Below, piece after piece: positions 8,261 to 17,096 of a DNA stretch of 64,000 nucleotides. The first letter of the stretch is position 1. The number at the start of each line of letters is the position of its first letter. The position numbers and the translations under genes are program-made. This DNA is from Arthrobacter sp. Soil736 (lineage in GTDB: Bacteria > Actinomycetota > Actinomycetes > Actinomycetales > Micrococcaceae): positions 1 to 64,000 of the forward strand of contig NZ_LMSB01000002.1 in NCBI RefSeq assembly GCF_001428005.1. Direction: 5' to 3'. The notes below the pieces were generated by a model. That model was given only the letters and a program-made list of their open reading frames with translations. It was not told where the DNA came from and did not search any database.

Positions 8261-9049
8261 GTGAAGGCACTCTCGCAGAAGCGACGTCACCCACTGGCAG
8301 CCATTGCGCTCTTGTTGATGGGACTCCTCCTCACTGGTGGGCTGTACGCCGTTGCCACCACCGTCAACCAGGCAAAAGCCAGCACCGCCGAGTTCAGCGC
8401 CACTGACACAGAGGAAGGCGGAAAGCTCTTCGCCGCCAACTGCGCCACCTGCCACGGCATGGGTGCCAGCGGAACTAAGGACGGTCCGTCCCTGGTAGGT
8501 GTCGGCGCTGCTGCCGTTGACTTCCAGGTAGGCACCGGCCGCATGCCCATGCAGATGAACGGACCTCAGGCTTACAAGAAGCCGGCTCAGTTCAATGACC
8601 AGCAGACCCACCAGCTGGCCGCCTACGTCGCCTCCCTCGGCCCCGGGCCCTCCATCCCTGAAGCCGGTGTCCTCGACGAGAAGGGTGACGCCGCCAAGGG
8701 CGGCGAGCTGTTCCGCACGAACTGCGCGATGTGCCACAACGCTGCTGCAGCGGGCGGCGCCCTGACCCGCGGTAAGTTCGCTCCGGCCCTCGCCGATGTT
8801 TCGGGCAAGCACATTTACGAAGCAATGGTCACCGGACCGCAGAACATGCCGGTCTTCAATGACGCGAACATCTCTCCGGAGGGCAAGCGGGACGTCATTA
8901 CGTTCCTCAAGCAGATCGAGGCCAACGGCTCGCCCGGCGGCGCCGACCTTGGTGCCATCGGCCCTGTATCGGAAGGCCTGTTCGTCTGGATCGCGGGCCT
9001 CGGCGTCATTATCGCCTTCACCATCTGGCTGACCTCCCGCACGTCCTAG
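8261..9049 (+). CDS. qcrC: Di-haem cytochrome c subunit of the bc1 complex
   Basis: QcrC carries electrons inside the bc1-aa3 supercomplex, replacing soluble cytochrome c. The 262-residue protein has an N-terminal membrane anchor (about residues 11-32), two class I haem sites (CATCH near residue 61 and CAMCH near 155) and a C-terminal membrane helix ending in SRTS. Distal Met ligands are plausible at GRMPMQM and NMPVF. GTG start. The gap from ctaE is 87 bp. Confidence 0.96.
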   Translation: MKALSQKRRHPLAAIALLLMGLLLTGGLYAVATTVNQAKASTAEFSATDTEEGGKLFAANCATCHGMGASGTKDGPSLVGVGAAAVDFQVGTGRMPMQMNGPQAYKKPAQFNDQQTHQLAAYVASLGPGPSIPEAGVLDEKGDAAKGGELFRTNCAMCHNAAAAGGALTRGKFAPALADVSGKHIYEAMVTGPQNMPVFNDANISPEGKRDVITFLKQIEANGSPGGADLGAIGPVSEGLFVWIAGLGVIIAFTIWLTSRTS

Positions 9050-9074
9050 CACGCGCAGAACACAACAAGAATGT

Positions 9075-9094
9075 CCTGCTGACCGTTCAGCAGG
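9075..9094 (+). other. Small intercistronic hairpin qcrC-qcrA
   Basis: An 8-bp inverted repeat (CCTGCTGA / TCAGCAGG) with loop CCGT is followed by TTTG in the 89-bp gap between qcrC and qcrA. It is weaker than the other hairpins here and could be an RNA-processing or stability element, not a full terminator. Confidence 0.35.
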
Positions 9095-9138
9095 TTTGAA
9101 ATTGAACATTAACTCGGCAACGCCGAGACGAGAGAAGG

Positions 9139-10221
9139 ATGAGGCGAATCATGGGCAACCATAGTGACGGCAGTCCGAACCACTCGGGCACCGTAGCTAC
9201 GGCTGGTCAGAATGAGGTGGAGAAGTTCCAGGATCCTGGAATTCCCCCGCACCGTTTGCGCCTGGCTGACACGGACCCGAAGGCCGCAAAGCGAGCAGAA
9301 CGGCAGGTAGCCATTCTGTTCGGCACGTCGGTCGTTGGCACCGTGATCTTCCTGGTGGCGTACTTCGCTATTGACCTGGGCGATGACTCAACGATCGCTA
9401 CGATCAGGCTGCAGAACGCGCTCCTGGGCGTGGGTACGGCCTTCGCCATGCTCGGCATCGGTACAGGCATTGTGCACTGGGCCAAGGCCCTTATGCCGGA
9501 CCACGAAGTATCCGAGGAACGTCACGCAATCCGCGAGGAAGACGACCGCCAGGCAGCGGTACGCATCGTTGACGACATCGTCGAGGAAACGGGCATCAAG
9601 CGCCGTCCCCTCATCCGGAACACCCTGCTCGGCGCCGTGGCGCTGGCGCCGCTCCCGGCCCTGGCAGTATTCGGCGACCTTGGTCCCCGGCCTGATGACA
9701 AGCTGTCGCACACCATGTGGGCCCCGCAGGAGGGCAAGCTCAAGCGCCTGACCCGCGACCCCGACGGAACGCCGATCAAGGCGTCGGACGTCACCATCGG
9801 TTCTGCTTTCCACGTCATCCCGGAAGGGCTGAACGAACTCCACGAAGGCAAGCTGAACGAGAAGGCCAAGGCCGTCGTTCTGCTCATGCGCCTCGATCCG
9901 GCCTCGCTCAACCCGTCTCCCGGCCGGGAGAACTGGGGCTACAACGGCATCGTCGCGTACTCCAAGATCTGCACCCACGTCGGATGCCCCGTTGCCCTGT
10001 ATGAGCAGCAGACGCACCATCTGCTGTGCCCGTGCCACCAGTCGACCTTCGACCTCACCAAGGAATGCAAGGTTATCTTTGGCCCGGCCAGCCGTCCCCT
10101 CCCCCAGCTGCCCATCGCAGTCGATGATGAGGGATACCTGGTCGCCACGAGCGACTTCAACGAACCTGTCGGACCGAGCTACTGGGAGCGTGATGAGCAT
10201 GAGCGCAACATCAACAGCTGA
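9139..10221 (+). CDS. qcrA: Rieske iron-sulfur subunit of the bc1 complex
   Basis: QcrA transfers electrons from menaquinol to the c-type haems through a 2Fe-2S cluster. The 360-residue actinobacterial form has three membrane helices in its N-terminal half and the cluster-binding pair CTHVGC (near residue 278) and CPCHQS (near 297). It starts at 9139 or at an in-frame ATG at 9151; both have purine-rich sequence upstream. Its 3' end overlaps qcrB by 29 bp, which suggests translational coupling. Confidence 0.95.
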   Translation: MRRIMGNHSDGSPNHSGTVATAGQNEVEKFQDPGIPPHRLRLADTDPKAAKRAERQVAILFGTSVVGTVIFLVAYFAIDLGDDSTIATIRLQNALLGVGTAFAMLGIGTGIVHWAKALMPDHEVSEERHAIREEDDRQAAVRIVDDIVEETGIKRRPLIRNTLLGAVALAPLPALAVFGDLGPRPDDKLSHTMWAPQEGKLKRLTRDPDGTPIKASDVTIGSAFHVIPEGLNELHEGKLNEKAKAVVLLMRLDPASLNPSPGRENWGYNGIVAYSKICTHVGCPVALYEQQTHHLLCPCHQSTFDLTKECKVIFGPASRPLPQLPIAVDDEGYLVATSDFNEPVGPSYWERDEHERNINS

Positions 10222-11869
10222 AGCCCCCGCCTTCGCCGCCAAAACTAAAGGCGGCCGCATTACCGATTTCGTCGACCAGCGCGTTGGCGGTTCCGGCATC
10301 CTCCGCGAATTTGGCCGCAAGGTCTTTCCTGACCACTGGTCCTTCATGTTCGGCGAAGTGGCGCTGTACTCCTTCGTCATCCTCCTGCTGTCCGGCACGT
10401 TCCTGACGTTCTTCTTTGATCCGTCCATGGCGGAAACCCACTACACGGGCTCGTACACGCCACTGAAGAACGTCGAAATGTCGGTCGCGTTCAGCTCATC
10501 CCTGGACATCTCCTTTGACGTCCGTGGCGGACTGTTCATGCGCCAGGTCCACCACTGGGCAGCTCTGCTCTTCGTGGCGTCCCTCGGTGTTCACATGCTT
10601 CGTGTCTTCTTCACGGGTGCCTTCCGCAAACCCCGCGAAATGAACTGGGTTGTCGGCGGGGTCCTGCTGATCCTGGCCATGGCTGAAGGATTCACCGGTT
10701 ATTCACTCCCCGATGACCTGCTCTCCGGCAACGGCCTGCGCATCATCGACGGCGTCATCAAATCCATTCCGGTAATCGGCACGTACATCTCGTTCTTCCT
10801 CTTCGGCGGCGAGTTCCCCGGCACGATGATCATCGGCCGCCTGTACACGCTGCACATCCTGCTGGTGCCGGCCCTGATCCTGCTGATGATCGTCCTTCAC
10901 CTGTTCATGGTGGTCGTCCACAAGCACACCCAGTACCCCGGCCCGGGACGCAACGACGGCAACGTCGTCGGCTACCCTCTCGGCCCGGTCTACGCAGCCA
11001 AGGCCGGTGGATTCTTCTTCATCGTCTTCGGCGTGATCGCCCTCATGGCCGGGTTTTTCACCATCAACCCGATCTGGAACTATGGCCCCTACGATCCCTC
11101 CCCGGTGTCCGCAGGCACCCAGCCTGACTGGTACATCGGCTTCGTTGACGGTGCCTTGCGCCTGATGCCGGGTGTCATCGGTAACTTCCACTTCGAGTAC
11201 GTGATCTTCGGCCACGTGCTGACGCTGAACGTCCTGCTGCCGGCGCTCGTGCCGGCCGGCATCATCTTCACCGTGCTGTTCACCTACCCGTGGATCGAAC
11301 GTTGGGTTACGAAGGACGACCGCGAGCACCACGTGCTGGACCGTCCGCGCAATGCGCCGACGCGTACTGCTATCGGTGTAGCGGGCTTCACCTGGTACTG
11401 CGTCATGTGGGCAGCCGCCGGCTCGGACCTTATCGCTACGCACTTCCACGTGGCACTGAACGACGTCACCTACTGGCTGCGCGCACTGTTCTTCCTCGGC
11501 CCGATCATCGCCTTCGTCGTCACGAAGCGCGTCGCCCTGGCCCTGCAGCGCAAGGACCGCGAGATTGCCCTCCACGGCCGCGAGACCGGCCGCATCGTGC
11601 GCCTGCCGCACGGCGAGTTCATCGAAGTCCACGCCCCGCTCAGCGAGTACAAGCGCTACAAGCTTGTCGGCTTCGAGTCCCCTGTTCCCCTTCCGGCCGT
11701 GCCGAACGAACATGGCGTCGTCACCCGCAAGGAGAACCGGCGGGCGAAGCTGTCCCAGTGGTTCTTCGAGGACAGAGTTGCTCCGGCAAGTCCCGCTGAG
11801 CTCGAGGCCGGCCACGGCCACCACGAGGCAGTGGAAGCCGGCGAGGCGCAGAAGACGCTCAGCCACTAG
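10193..11869 (+). CDS. qcrB: Cytochrome b subunit of the bc1 complex
   Basis: QcrB binds the two b haems and oxidises menaquinol. The 558-residue protein shows the haem-ligand segments around HHWAALLFVASLGVHMLRVF and LHLFMVVVHKHTQYPGPG, plus the family's long C-terminal extension ending near AQKTLSH. The start at 10193 is preceded by GGGAG and lies inside the qcrA reading frame; the frame is open upstream but that part is qcrA in another frame. Last gene of the cluster, followed by a strong hairpin. Confidence 0.96.
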   Translation: MSMSATSTAEAPAFAAKTKGGRITDFVDQRVGGSGILREFGRKVFPDHWSFMFGEVALYSFVILLLSGTFLTFFFDPSMAETHYTGSYTPLKNVEMSVAFSSSLDISFDVRGGLFMRQVHHWAALLFVASLGVHMLRVFFTGAFRKPREMNWVVGGVLLILAMAEGFTGYSLPDDLLSGNGLRIIDGVIKSIPVIGTYISFFLFGGEFPGTMIIGRLYTLHILLVPALILLMIVLHLFMVVVHKHTQYPGPGRNDGNVVGYPLGPVYAAKAGGFFFIVFGVIALMAGFFTINPIWNYGPYDPSPVSAGTQPDWYIGFVDGALRLMPGVIGNFHFEYVIFGHVLTLNVLLPALVPAGIIFTVLFTYPWIERWVTKDDREHHVLDRPRNAPTRTAIGVAGFTWYCVMWAAAGSDLIATHFHVALNDVTYWLRALFFLGPIIAFVVTKRVALALQRKDREIALHGRETGRIVRLPHGEFIEVHAPLSEYKRYKLVGFESPVPLPAVPNEHGVVTRKENRRAKLSQWFFEDRVAPASPAELEAGHGHHEAVEAGEAQKTLSH

Positions 11870-11896
11870 GACTACCTGCTAGTCACGGTCAGCACA

Positions 11897-11932
11897 CAGA
11901 AAGGCCCGGTCCGCTTGGACCGGGCCTTTCTG
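11897..11932. terminator. Hairpin terminator after qcrB
   Basis: A perfect 16-bp inverted repeat (11897-11912 and 11917-11932) with loop GCTT lies 28 bp after the qcrB stop and before the convergent GntR gene. Confidence 0.85.
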
Positions 11933-11989
11933 CGTCTCATTCAATGCTCCTCCGGCGGGCCCCGGCGGAATCCTCCCCGACCGGTCCGG

Positions 11990-12781
11990 CTACTGGTGGC
12001 GATAGCCCGAGGCGTAGTTTCGCGCGGGCCGGATGCCGGGCCGCTGCAATGGCACCCAGAGCTTATAGCGGTCGGCACGGTAGTAGGAGACGGAATAGTC
12101 AACCATTGCGCGGGCCACAAATGCGTGCCGCTGGATCTTTAGCAGCGGCGACCCTATTTCAACGTTCAGCAGCCTTGCAGTGGAGGGCGATGCGGCCGTC
12201 GCCTCGATCATGTCCTCGCCCCATTCCATGACGAGGCCGAACTGTTCGCTCAGGACGTTGTACAGCGAGGTGGGCGGCTCGCCGTCGAGCAGGCCCGGAA
12301 CGCGGTGCGCCGGGATGAAGTTCTCATCCACGCTCATTGGCTCGTTATCGGCCAGCAGGAGGCGCCGGAAGCGGACCAGGGGTGTTCCCTCCTCCAGCTG
12401 GAGTTCGCGCGCGAGGAAGGCGCTTGCGGCGATCTGCTCAAAGCTGAGTACTTTGGCCGCCGGCACCATTCCGCGGCGCTGCATTTCCTCGCTGTAGGAG
12501 GTGAGCTTGACCTGGAGATCCAGTTTGGGCTTGCGTACAAACGTGCCCAGCCCGACCACACGTTCGATCACCTCCTCACCCACGAGAGCATCGATGGCTT
12601 GCCGGACGGTCATCCGCGCCAGCCCGAATCGCTCCGCCAGGTCACGCTCCGACGGGAGGCCGGAGCCGGGCGGGCACGAGGTAGCGATGTACGTCCTGAG
12701 GATCTCGCGAAGCTGGACGTAGATCGGGGTTCCGCTTTTCCTGTCGATCTCGCCGGCAATGCCGGAGGCATTAGCGGCCAC
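11990..12781 (-). CDS. GntR/HutC family regulator, DasR-like
   Basis: A 263-residue regulator with an N-terminal winged helix (GTPIYVQLREIL, then LPSERDLAERFGLARMTVRQAID) and a C-terminal UTRA effector domain (LTSYSEEMQRRG onward). The segment order and the KPKLDLQVKLTSYSEEM linker resemble DasR of Streptomyces, which senses amino-sugar phosphates and controls pts genes. It is divergent from the HPr gene, and a dre-like palindrome lies between them, so it probably controls ptsH and itself. GTG start. Confidence 0.88.
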   Translation of the reverse strand: MAANASGIAGEIDRKSGTPIYVQLREILRTYIATSCPPGSGLPSERDLAERFGLARMTVRQAIDALVGEEVIERVVGLGTFVRKPKLDLQVKLTSYSEEMQRRGMVPAAKVLSFEQIAASAFLARELQLEEGTPLVRFRRLLLADNEPMSVDENFIPAHRVPGLLDGEPPTSLYNVLSEQFGLVMEWGEDMIEATAASPSTARLLNVEIGSPLLKIQRHAFVARAMVDYSVSYYRADRYKLWVPLQRPGIRPARNYASGYRHQ

Positions 12782-12834
12782 AGCAAGTGCTCCTGGAATG
12801 CATGTTCACAATTCAAGGGTAGGCCATTCACCCG

Positions 12835-12850
12835 TCAGGTCTAGACCACG
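12835..12850. promoter_or_regulatory. dre-like operator between GntR gene and ptsH
   Basis: The 10-bp perfect palindrome GGTCTAGACC (12838-12847) is the core of the DasR site, whose consensus is AGTGGTCTAGACCACT. The right flank (CCACG) matches four of five consensus bases and the left flank is poor. It sits in the divergent intergenic space, about 95 bp before the ptsH start. Confidence 0.7.
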
Positions 12851-12944
12851 CGGCTGAACGTCCGCGGCGGCCGTGCCGGCCCGATATTCTTAACGTCAAA
12901 CACGAAAGACGACGGCGTCGTTCCGTCCAGGAAGAGGAGTCCAT

Positions 12945-13238
12945 TTGCCAGTTCGTAAGGCCATCGTCACAGCCGCCATTGGCCTGCACGCCCGCCCGGC
13001 AGCGGTCTTTGTGCGTGCCGTGACGGAGACCGGGCTGCCGGTGACCATCCGCAAAGACGGCATTGACGCTGTCGACGCCCGTTCGCTGCTCGAGGTCATG
13101 ACCGCCGACTTTAACTGCGGCTGCGAGGTGGAGCTCGGCGTCACCGAGTCGGCCCTACCGGCCGGCCGCAGCGTTGTGGAGGCGGAGTCGGCGTTGTTGG
13201 GCCTGGCAGAGCTGCTGGCGTCCCAGAAGGCGGGCTGA
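12945..13238 (+). CDS. ptsH: Phosphocarrier protein HPr
   Basis: HPr passes phosphate from enzyme I to sugar-specific PTS components. The 97-residue protein has the phosphorylated histidine at position 15 in GLHARPA and a regulatory-type serine at 47 in DARSLLEVM. TTG start with AGGAG upstream. It is transcribed away from the DasR-like gene. Its last 84 bp are antisense to the unusual C-terminal extension of ctaF. Confidence 0.95.
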   Translation: MPVRKAIVTAAIGLHARPAAVFVRAVTETGLPVTIRKDGIDAVDARSLLEVMTADFNCGCEVELGVTESALPAGRSVVEAESALLGLAELLASQKAG

Positions 13239-13703
13239 CACTAACCGGAGGCGGCCATTGCCGCGGTCAACAACAAGAACAACGACGGCGGGCCCCACCA
13301 AATGGTGGGGCCCATCTCCGCGGCTGTACTCGTAGACCCAGCCGATGAGGGCCACAAGGGCCATGCCAGCTGCGATGAAGACGAGCCAGAAGCCCATCGC
13401 AAGACCGAGGAAGCCGGTTGCACAGGACAGGCCCAGCACCAGCGGCCACCAGCTCCAAGGGCTGAAGTGGCCCTGCTCGCCGGCGCCCTCGTGGATCTCA
13501 GCGTCGTTACGGTCCTCGGGACGCATGCCGACACGCTTGCCGGTGAATCCGAGGTAGGCGCCGATCATTCCGGCCAGGCCGCCCACGAGGAGGATGCCCA
13601 GGATGCCGACCCACTCATTCCAGTGGGTCAGGAAGCCGTAAATCATTGAGACAGGGACGAAGAAGAAGACTCCTGCTCCAAAAATCCATGATTCGATCTT
13701 CAC
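13155..13703 (-). CDS. ctaF: Cytochrome c oxidase subunit IV, C-terminally extended
   Basis: The first 130 or so residues match actinobacterial oxidase subunit [21 protein letters not shown], a second helix at [18 protein letters not shown] and a third pair before WVYEYSRGD. In relatives I know, the protein ends just after this point. Here the frame continues about 50 residues through the ptsH-ctaF hairpin (translated as GPHHLVGP) and into antisense ptsH. A lost stop or an indel near 13315 is likely. GTG start overlaps the ctaD stop as GTGA. Confidence 0.85.
   Translation of the reverse strand: MKIESWIFGAGVFFFVPVSMIYGFLTHWNEWVGILGILLVGGLAGMIGAYLGFTGKRVGMRPEDRNDAEIHEGAGEQGHFSPWSWWPLVLGLSCATGFLGLAMGFWLVFIAAGMALVALIGWVYEYSRGDGPHHLVGPAVVVLVVDRGNGRLRLVSARLLGRQQLCQAQQRRLRLHNAAAGR
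13290..13313. terminator. Hairpin between ptsH and ctaF
   Basis: An 11-bp perfect inverted repeat GGGCCCCACCA / TGGTGGGGCCC with two-base loop AA lies between convergent ptsH and ctaF. It probably ends both transcripts, yet the ctaF reading frame passes through it. Confidence 0.75.
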
Positions 13704-15420
13704 TGCGCGGTGTCCTTCTGATCGGCGTTGCCGAGCACAGCTGCTGCCGGTGCCGGTGACTCAACGGTGTGTGACTGTGACAGCTCGGGGTGGTGCAGGT
13801 CCAGGGCAGGACGCTCCGAGCGGATGCGGGGCAGGGACGTGAAGTTGTGGCGCGGCGGCGGGCAGGAGGTTGCCCATTCCAGCGATGCACCGAAGCCCCA
13901 GGGATCGTCCACCTGGACCTTTTCCGTACTCCGCGAGGTGATGTACACGTTCCAGAAGAACGGGATCAGCGACGCACCGAGAACGAACGAGGAGATGGTG
14001 GAGAACTGGTTCATCCAGGTGAAGTTGTCCTCCACCAGATAGTCCGCGTAGCGGCGGGGCATGCCTTCAACGCCGAGCCAGTGCTGGATCAGGAAGGTGC
14101 CGTGGAAGCCCAGGAACAGGAGCCAGAAGTGGATCTTGCCGAGGCGCTCGTTGAGCATCTTGCCCGTCCACTTCGGCCACCAGAAGTAGAAGCCGGCGAA
14201 CATCGCGAACACCACGGTGCCGAACACCACGTAGTGGAAGTGCGCCACCACGAAGTAGGAGTCGGAGACGTGGAAGTCCAGCGGCGGGGAGGCCAGGATG
14301 ATGCCGGTCAGGCCGCCGAAGAGGAACGTGATGAGGAAGCCGATGCTCCACAGCATGGGAGTCTCGAACGTGATTGAACCGCGCCACATGGTGCCGATCC
14401 AGTTGAAGAACTTCACACCCGTGGGTACCGCGATGAGCATGGTCATGAACGAGAAGAACGGCAGCAGCACCGAGCCGGTGACGTACATGTGATGCGCCCA
14501 CACGGTCACGGACAGTGCGGCGATCGCGATGGTGGCGTACACCAGGCCCTTGTAGCCGAAGATCGGCTTGCGGCTGAAGACCGGGAAGATCTCCGAGACG
14601 ATGCCGAAGAACGGCAGCGCGATGATGTAGACCTCGGGGTGGCCGAAGAACCAGAACAGGTGCTGCCAGAGCCGCCGTTTTCCGGATCGAAGATGTGGGC
14701 GCCGAAGCGGCGGTCGGCTCCGAGGGCGAACAGCGCGGCGGCCAGCGGCGGGAAGGCCATCAGCACGAGGATCGCCGTCACCAGCGTGTTCCAGGTGAAG
14801 ATCGGCATGCGCCACATGGTCATGCCGGGGGCGCGCATGCAGATGATGGTGGTGATGAAGTTGACCGCGCCCAGGATGGTGCCGAAGCCGGAGAGCGCCA
14901 GGCCGAAGACCCACAGGTCACCGCCGATGCCCGGGCTGAACGTGGTGTTGGACAGCGGTGCGTAGGCGAACCAGCCGAACGACGCCGCACCCTGCGGGGT
15001 GATGAAGCCGGACACCGCGATGGTCGAACCGAACAGGAAGAACCAGAACGCCAGGGCATTCAGCCGCGGGAAGGCGACGTCAGGCGCACCGATCTGCAGG
15101 GGCATGATGACGTTCGCGAACCCTGCGAACAGCGGGGTGGCGAACATCAGCAGCATGACCGTGCCGTGCATGGTGAACAGCTGGTTGTACTGTTCCTTGG
15201 TCTGCAGGATCTGCATGCCGGGTTCGAACAGCTCGGCGCGGATGAGCAGGGCCATCACACCGCCGAAGCAGAAGAAGATAAACGACGCGATCAGGTACAT
15301 GTACCCGATGGTCTTGTGGTCGGTGGAGGTGATCCAGTTGACGACAACGCGTCCCTTGGACTTAGGAACTACGGGAGCATCAAGGGTCCCGACAGGTGCG
15401 GATGGTGTGTAAGTAGCCAC
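13700..15420 (-). pseudogene. ctaD: Cytochrome c oxidase subunit I, frameshifted
   Basis: CtaD is the haem-copper catalytic subunit of the aa3 oxidase. The N-terminal part (start 15420, [11 protein letters not shown]) reads normally to [12 protein letters not shown], and the C-terminal part resumes in another frame at [15 protein letters not shown]. Between them homologues have about two and a third more codons (normally A-I/M-L before WQH), so about 7 nt are missing near 14670. All other core elements, including the VWAHHMY copper site and the WWPKWTGKM segment, are intact. Either this is a consensus error or the oxidase is inactivated. Confidence 0.88.
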
Positions 15421-15430
15421 GTCGCTCCCC

Positions 15431-16303
15431 TTACTTTGTTTCGTTCAGGTTCGGGTTGCGGTCGTACTCTTCGCCGAGCAGGCCCGTGTTGCCGTCCTGG
15501 CGCAGCTGGGTCAGGTGAGCCTGGAATTCGGACTCGGACACCACCTTCACGCGGAACAGCATTTCGGAGTGGTATTCACCGCAGAGTTCGGCGCACTTGC
15601 CGTCGTAGGTTCCCTCTTTGGTGGGCGTGAGCCGGATGTAGTTGGTCTTGCCCGGGATCATGTCCCGCTTCTGCAAGAAGGCGGGAACCCAGAAGGAGTG
15701 GATGACGTCGCGGGAGTTCAGTTCAAGATCAACCGACTTGTTGACGGGCAGGTAAAGCGTGGGCAGCTTCTCCTTGTCCACTTCCTTGCCGGTCAGGTGC
15801 GCCTGGACACCGGCTTCGTGGACGTCCCCGGTAACGACGTCGCCCTGCTTGTAGTTGAAGTCCCAGGCCCACTGCTTGCCGCGGACGTCAACAACGACGT
15901 CGGCGGGCTTGGAGCGGTCATCGATGGCCTGCTGGTCACGGTCGGTGAAGTAGAAGAACACCAGCACCATGAAGAGCGGGATGGTCAGGTAGAAGACCTC
16001 GAGGGGAAGGTTGAAGCTGGTCTGCCGCGGGAAGCCCACGGTTCCTTTGCGGCGCCGGTAGGCGACGATGCACCAGACGATGAGTCCCCAGGTGATGATG
16101 CCCACCACGAGGGCGGCAATCCATGAGTTGACCCAGAGGTCCATGATGCGGTCAGTGTGATTGGTGGTGCCACGCTCGGTGGGCAGCCACCCCTTCGTTA
16201 CCTCTGGCGAACATCCAGTCAAAACCAACGCGCCGGCAATTGCCAAGCCAGAGATCGAGGTGATCGTTTTGCGTCGGCTGCCGGTTCGGTTCTGCGAACT
16301 CAC
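15431..16303 (-). CDS. ctaC: Cytochrome c oxidase subunit II
   Basis: CtaC carries the binuclear CuA centre that accepts electrons for the aa3 oxidase. The 290-residue protein has a lipoprotein signal with lipobox LTGC (Cys31), two membrane helices, and the CuA motif [17 protein letters not shown] start. It is 10 bp upstream of ctaD, so ctaC-ctaD-ctaF form one operon. Confidence 0.96.
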   Translation of the reverse strand: MSSQNRTGSRRKTITSISGLAIAGALVLTGCSPEVTKGWLPTERGTTNHTDRIMDLWVNSWIAALVVGIITWGLIVWCIVAYRRRKGTVGFPRQTSFNLPLEVFYLTIPLFMVLVFFYFTDRDQQAIDDRSKPADVVVDVRGKQWAWDFNYKQGDVVTGDVHEAGVQAHLTGKEVDKEKLPTLYLPVNKSVDLELNSRDVIHSFWVPAFLQKRDMIPGKTNYIRLTPTKEGTYDGKCAELCGEYHSEMLFRVKVVSESEFQAHLTQLRQDGNTGLLGEEYDRNPNLNETK

Positions 16304-16428
16304 AGACGGCCCTTCCTACTTGTTGCTGTTGCCAAGGAGGCATGAAGCTTCCCGGGCACACTAAAAGTTTTACTACTCGGTGTAGAGCTTACCGTCCCCC
16401 GCGGGATTTCGCCCACATGTCTGAACAG

Positions 16429-16462
16429 TGTGGCGGCGTCGGTTGTCACCGACGCCGCCACA
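16429..16462. terminator. Hairpin terminator downstream of the ErpA-like gene
   Basis: A 15-bp inverted repeat (16429-16443 and 16448-16462, TGTGGCGGCGTCGGT and its complement) with loop TGTC lies just past the 3' end of the minus-strand iron-sulfur carrier gene and before ctaC. Confidence 0.8.
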
Positions 16463-16489
16463 ACGGTTTAGGAAGGGCAGAAGTGCCCG

Positions 16490-16879
16490 TTAGTGGAAAG
16501 AATCACCGCAGGCGCAAGATCCGCCGGCATTGGGATTGTCGATGGTGAAGCCCTGCTTGGAGATGGTGTCTTCAAAGTCGATGCTGGCCCCGCTGAGGTA
16601 GGGCACGCTCATCTTGTCGACGACGACCTCGACACCGTCGTAGTCGCGAACAGCGTCTCCGTCAAGGAGTCGCTCGTCGAAGTAGAGCTGGTAAATCAGG
16701 CCCGAGCAGCCGCCCGGCTGCACGGCAACGCGGAGACGCAGGTCTGTGCGGCCTTCCTGCTCAAGGAGGCTGCGGACCTTTCCTGCTGCAACGTCGGTCA
16801 GCTGAACCTCGTGGCTCGCCAGTTCGTCACTGGCCGTACCGGTGGGTTCGGTGCTGTTTTCATTGGTCGTAGTGCTCAT
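16490..16879 (-). CDS. erpA: Iron-sulfur cluster insertion protein (ErpA/IscA type)
   Basis: A 129-residue A-type carrier that delivers Fe-S clusters to apoproteins. The three cluster cysteines are visible in VQPGGCSG and in the C-terminal CACGDSFH (C-x-C). The acidic N-terminal extension MSTTTNENSTEP is typical of actinobacterial members. The ATG at 16879 is taken over an upstream in-frame ATG whose extra residues are proline/glycine-rich. Placement beside the oxidase operon is conserved in this group. Confidence 0.92.
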   Translation of the reverse strand: MSTTTNENSTEPTGTASDELASHEVQLTDVAAGKVRSLLEQEGRTDLRLRVAVQPGGCSGLIYQLYFDERLLDGDAVRDYDGVEVVVDKMSVPYLSGASIDFEDTISKQGFTIDNPNAGGSCACGDSFH

Positions 16880-17096
16880 TGGCCTACCTTCTAACGACGG
16901 TCCTGGCGGCCCCGCTTGCACGGTGCCTGCCCCTACGGAAACGGTATGGGCTATAGCTACATGCTACGTCGATCACGCCTGTAGCTCTAACTACAGACGT
17001 AACCGAGGCCTTCCCGGACTTGTTCCCGGGACGGTTACGGCGGCCGCCCCGGGGACTGCGGCAAGCTCCGCGGTTTCGCCGCCAGGACCTGATCCG

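Noticed and set aside
10703..11866. 387-codon minus-strand frame opposite qcrB
   Set aside because: Antisense of a conserved membrane protein; composition is of shadow type.
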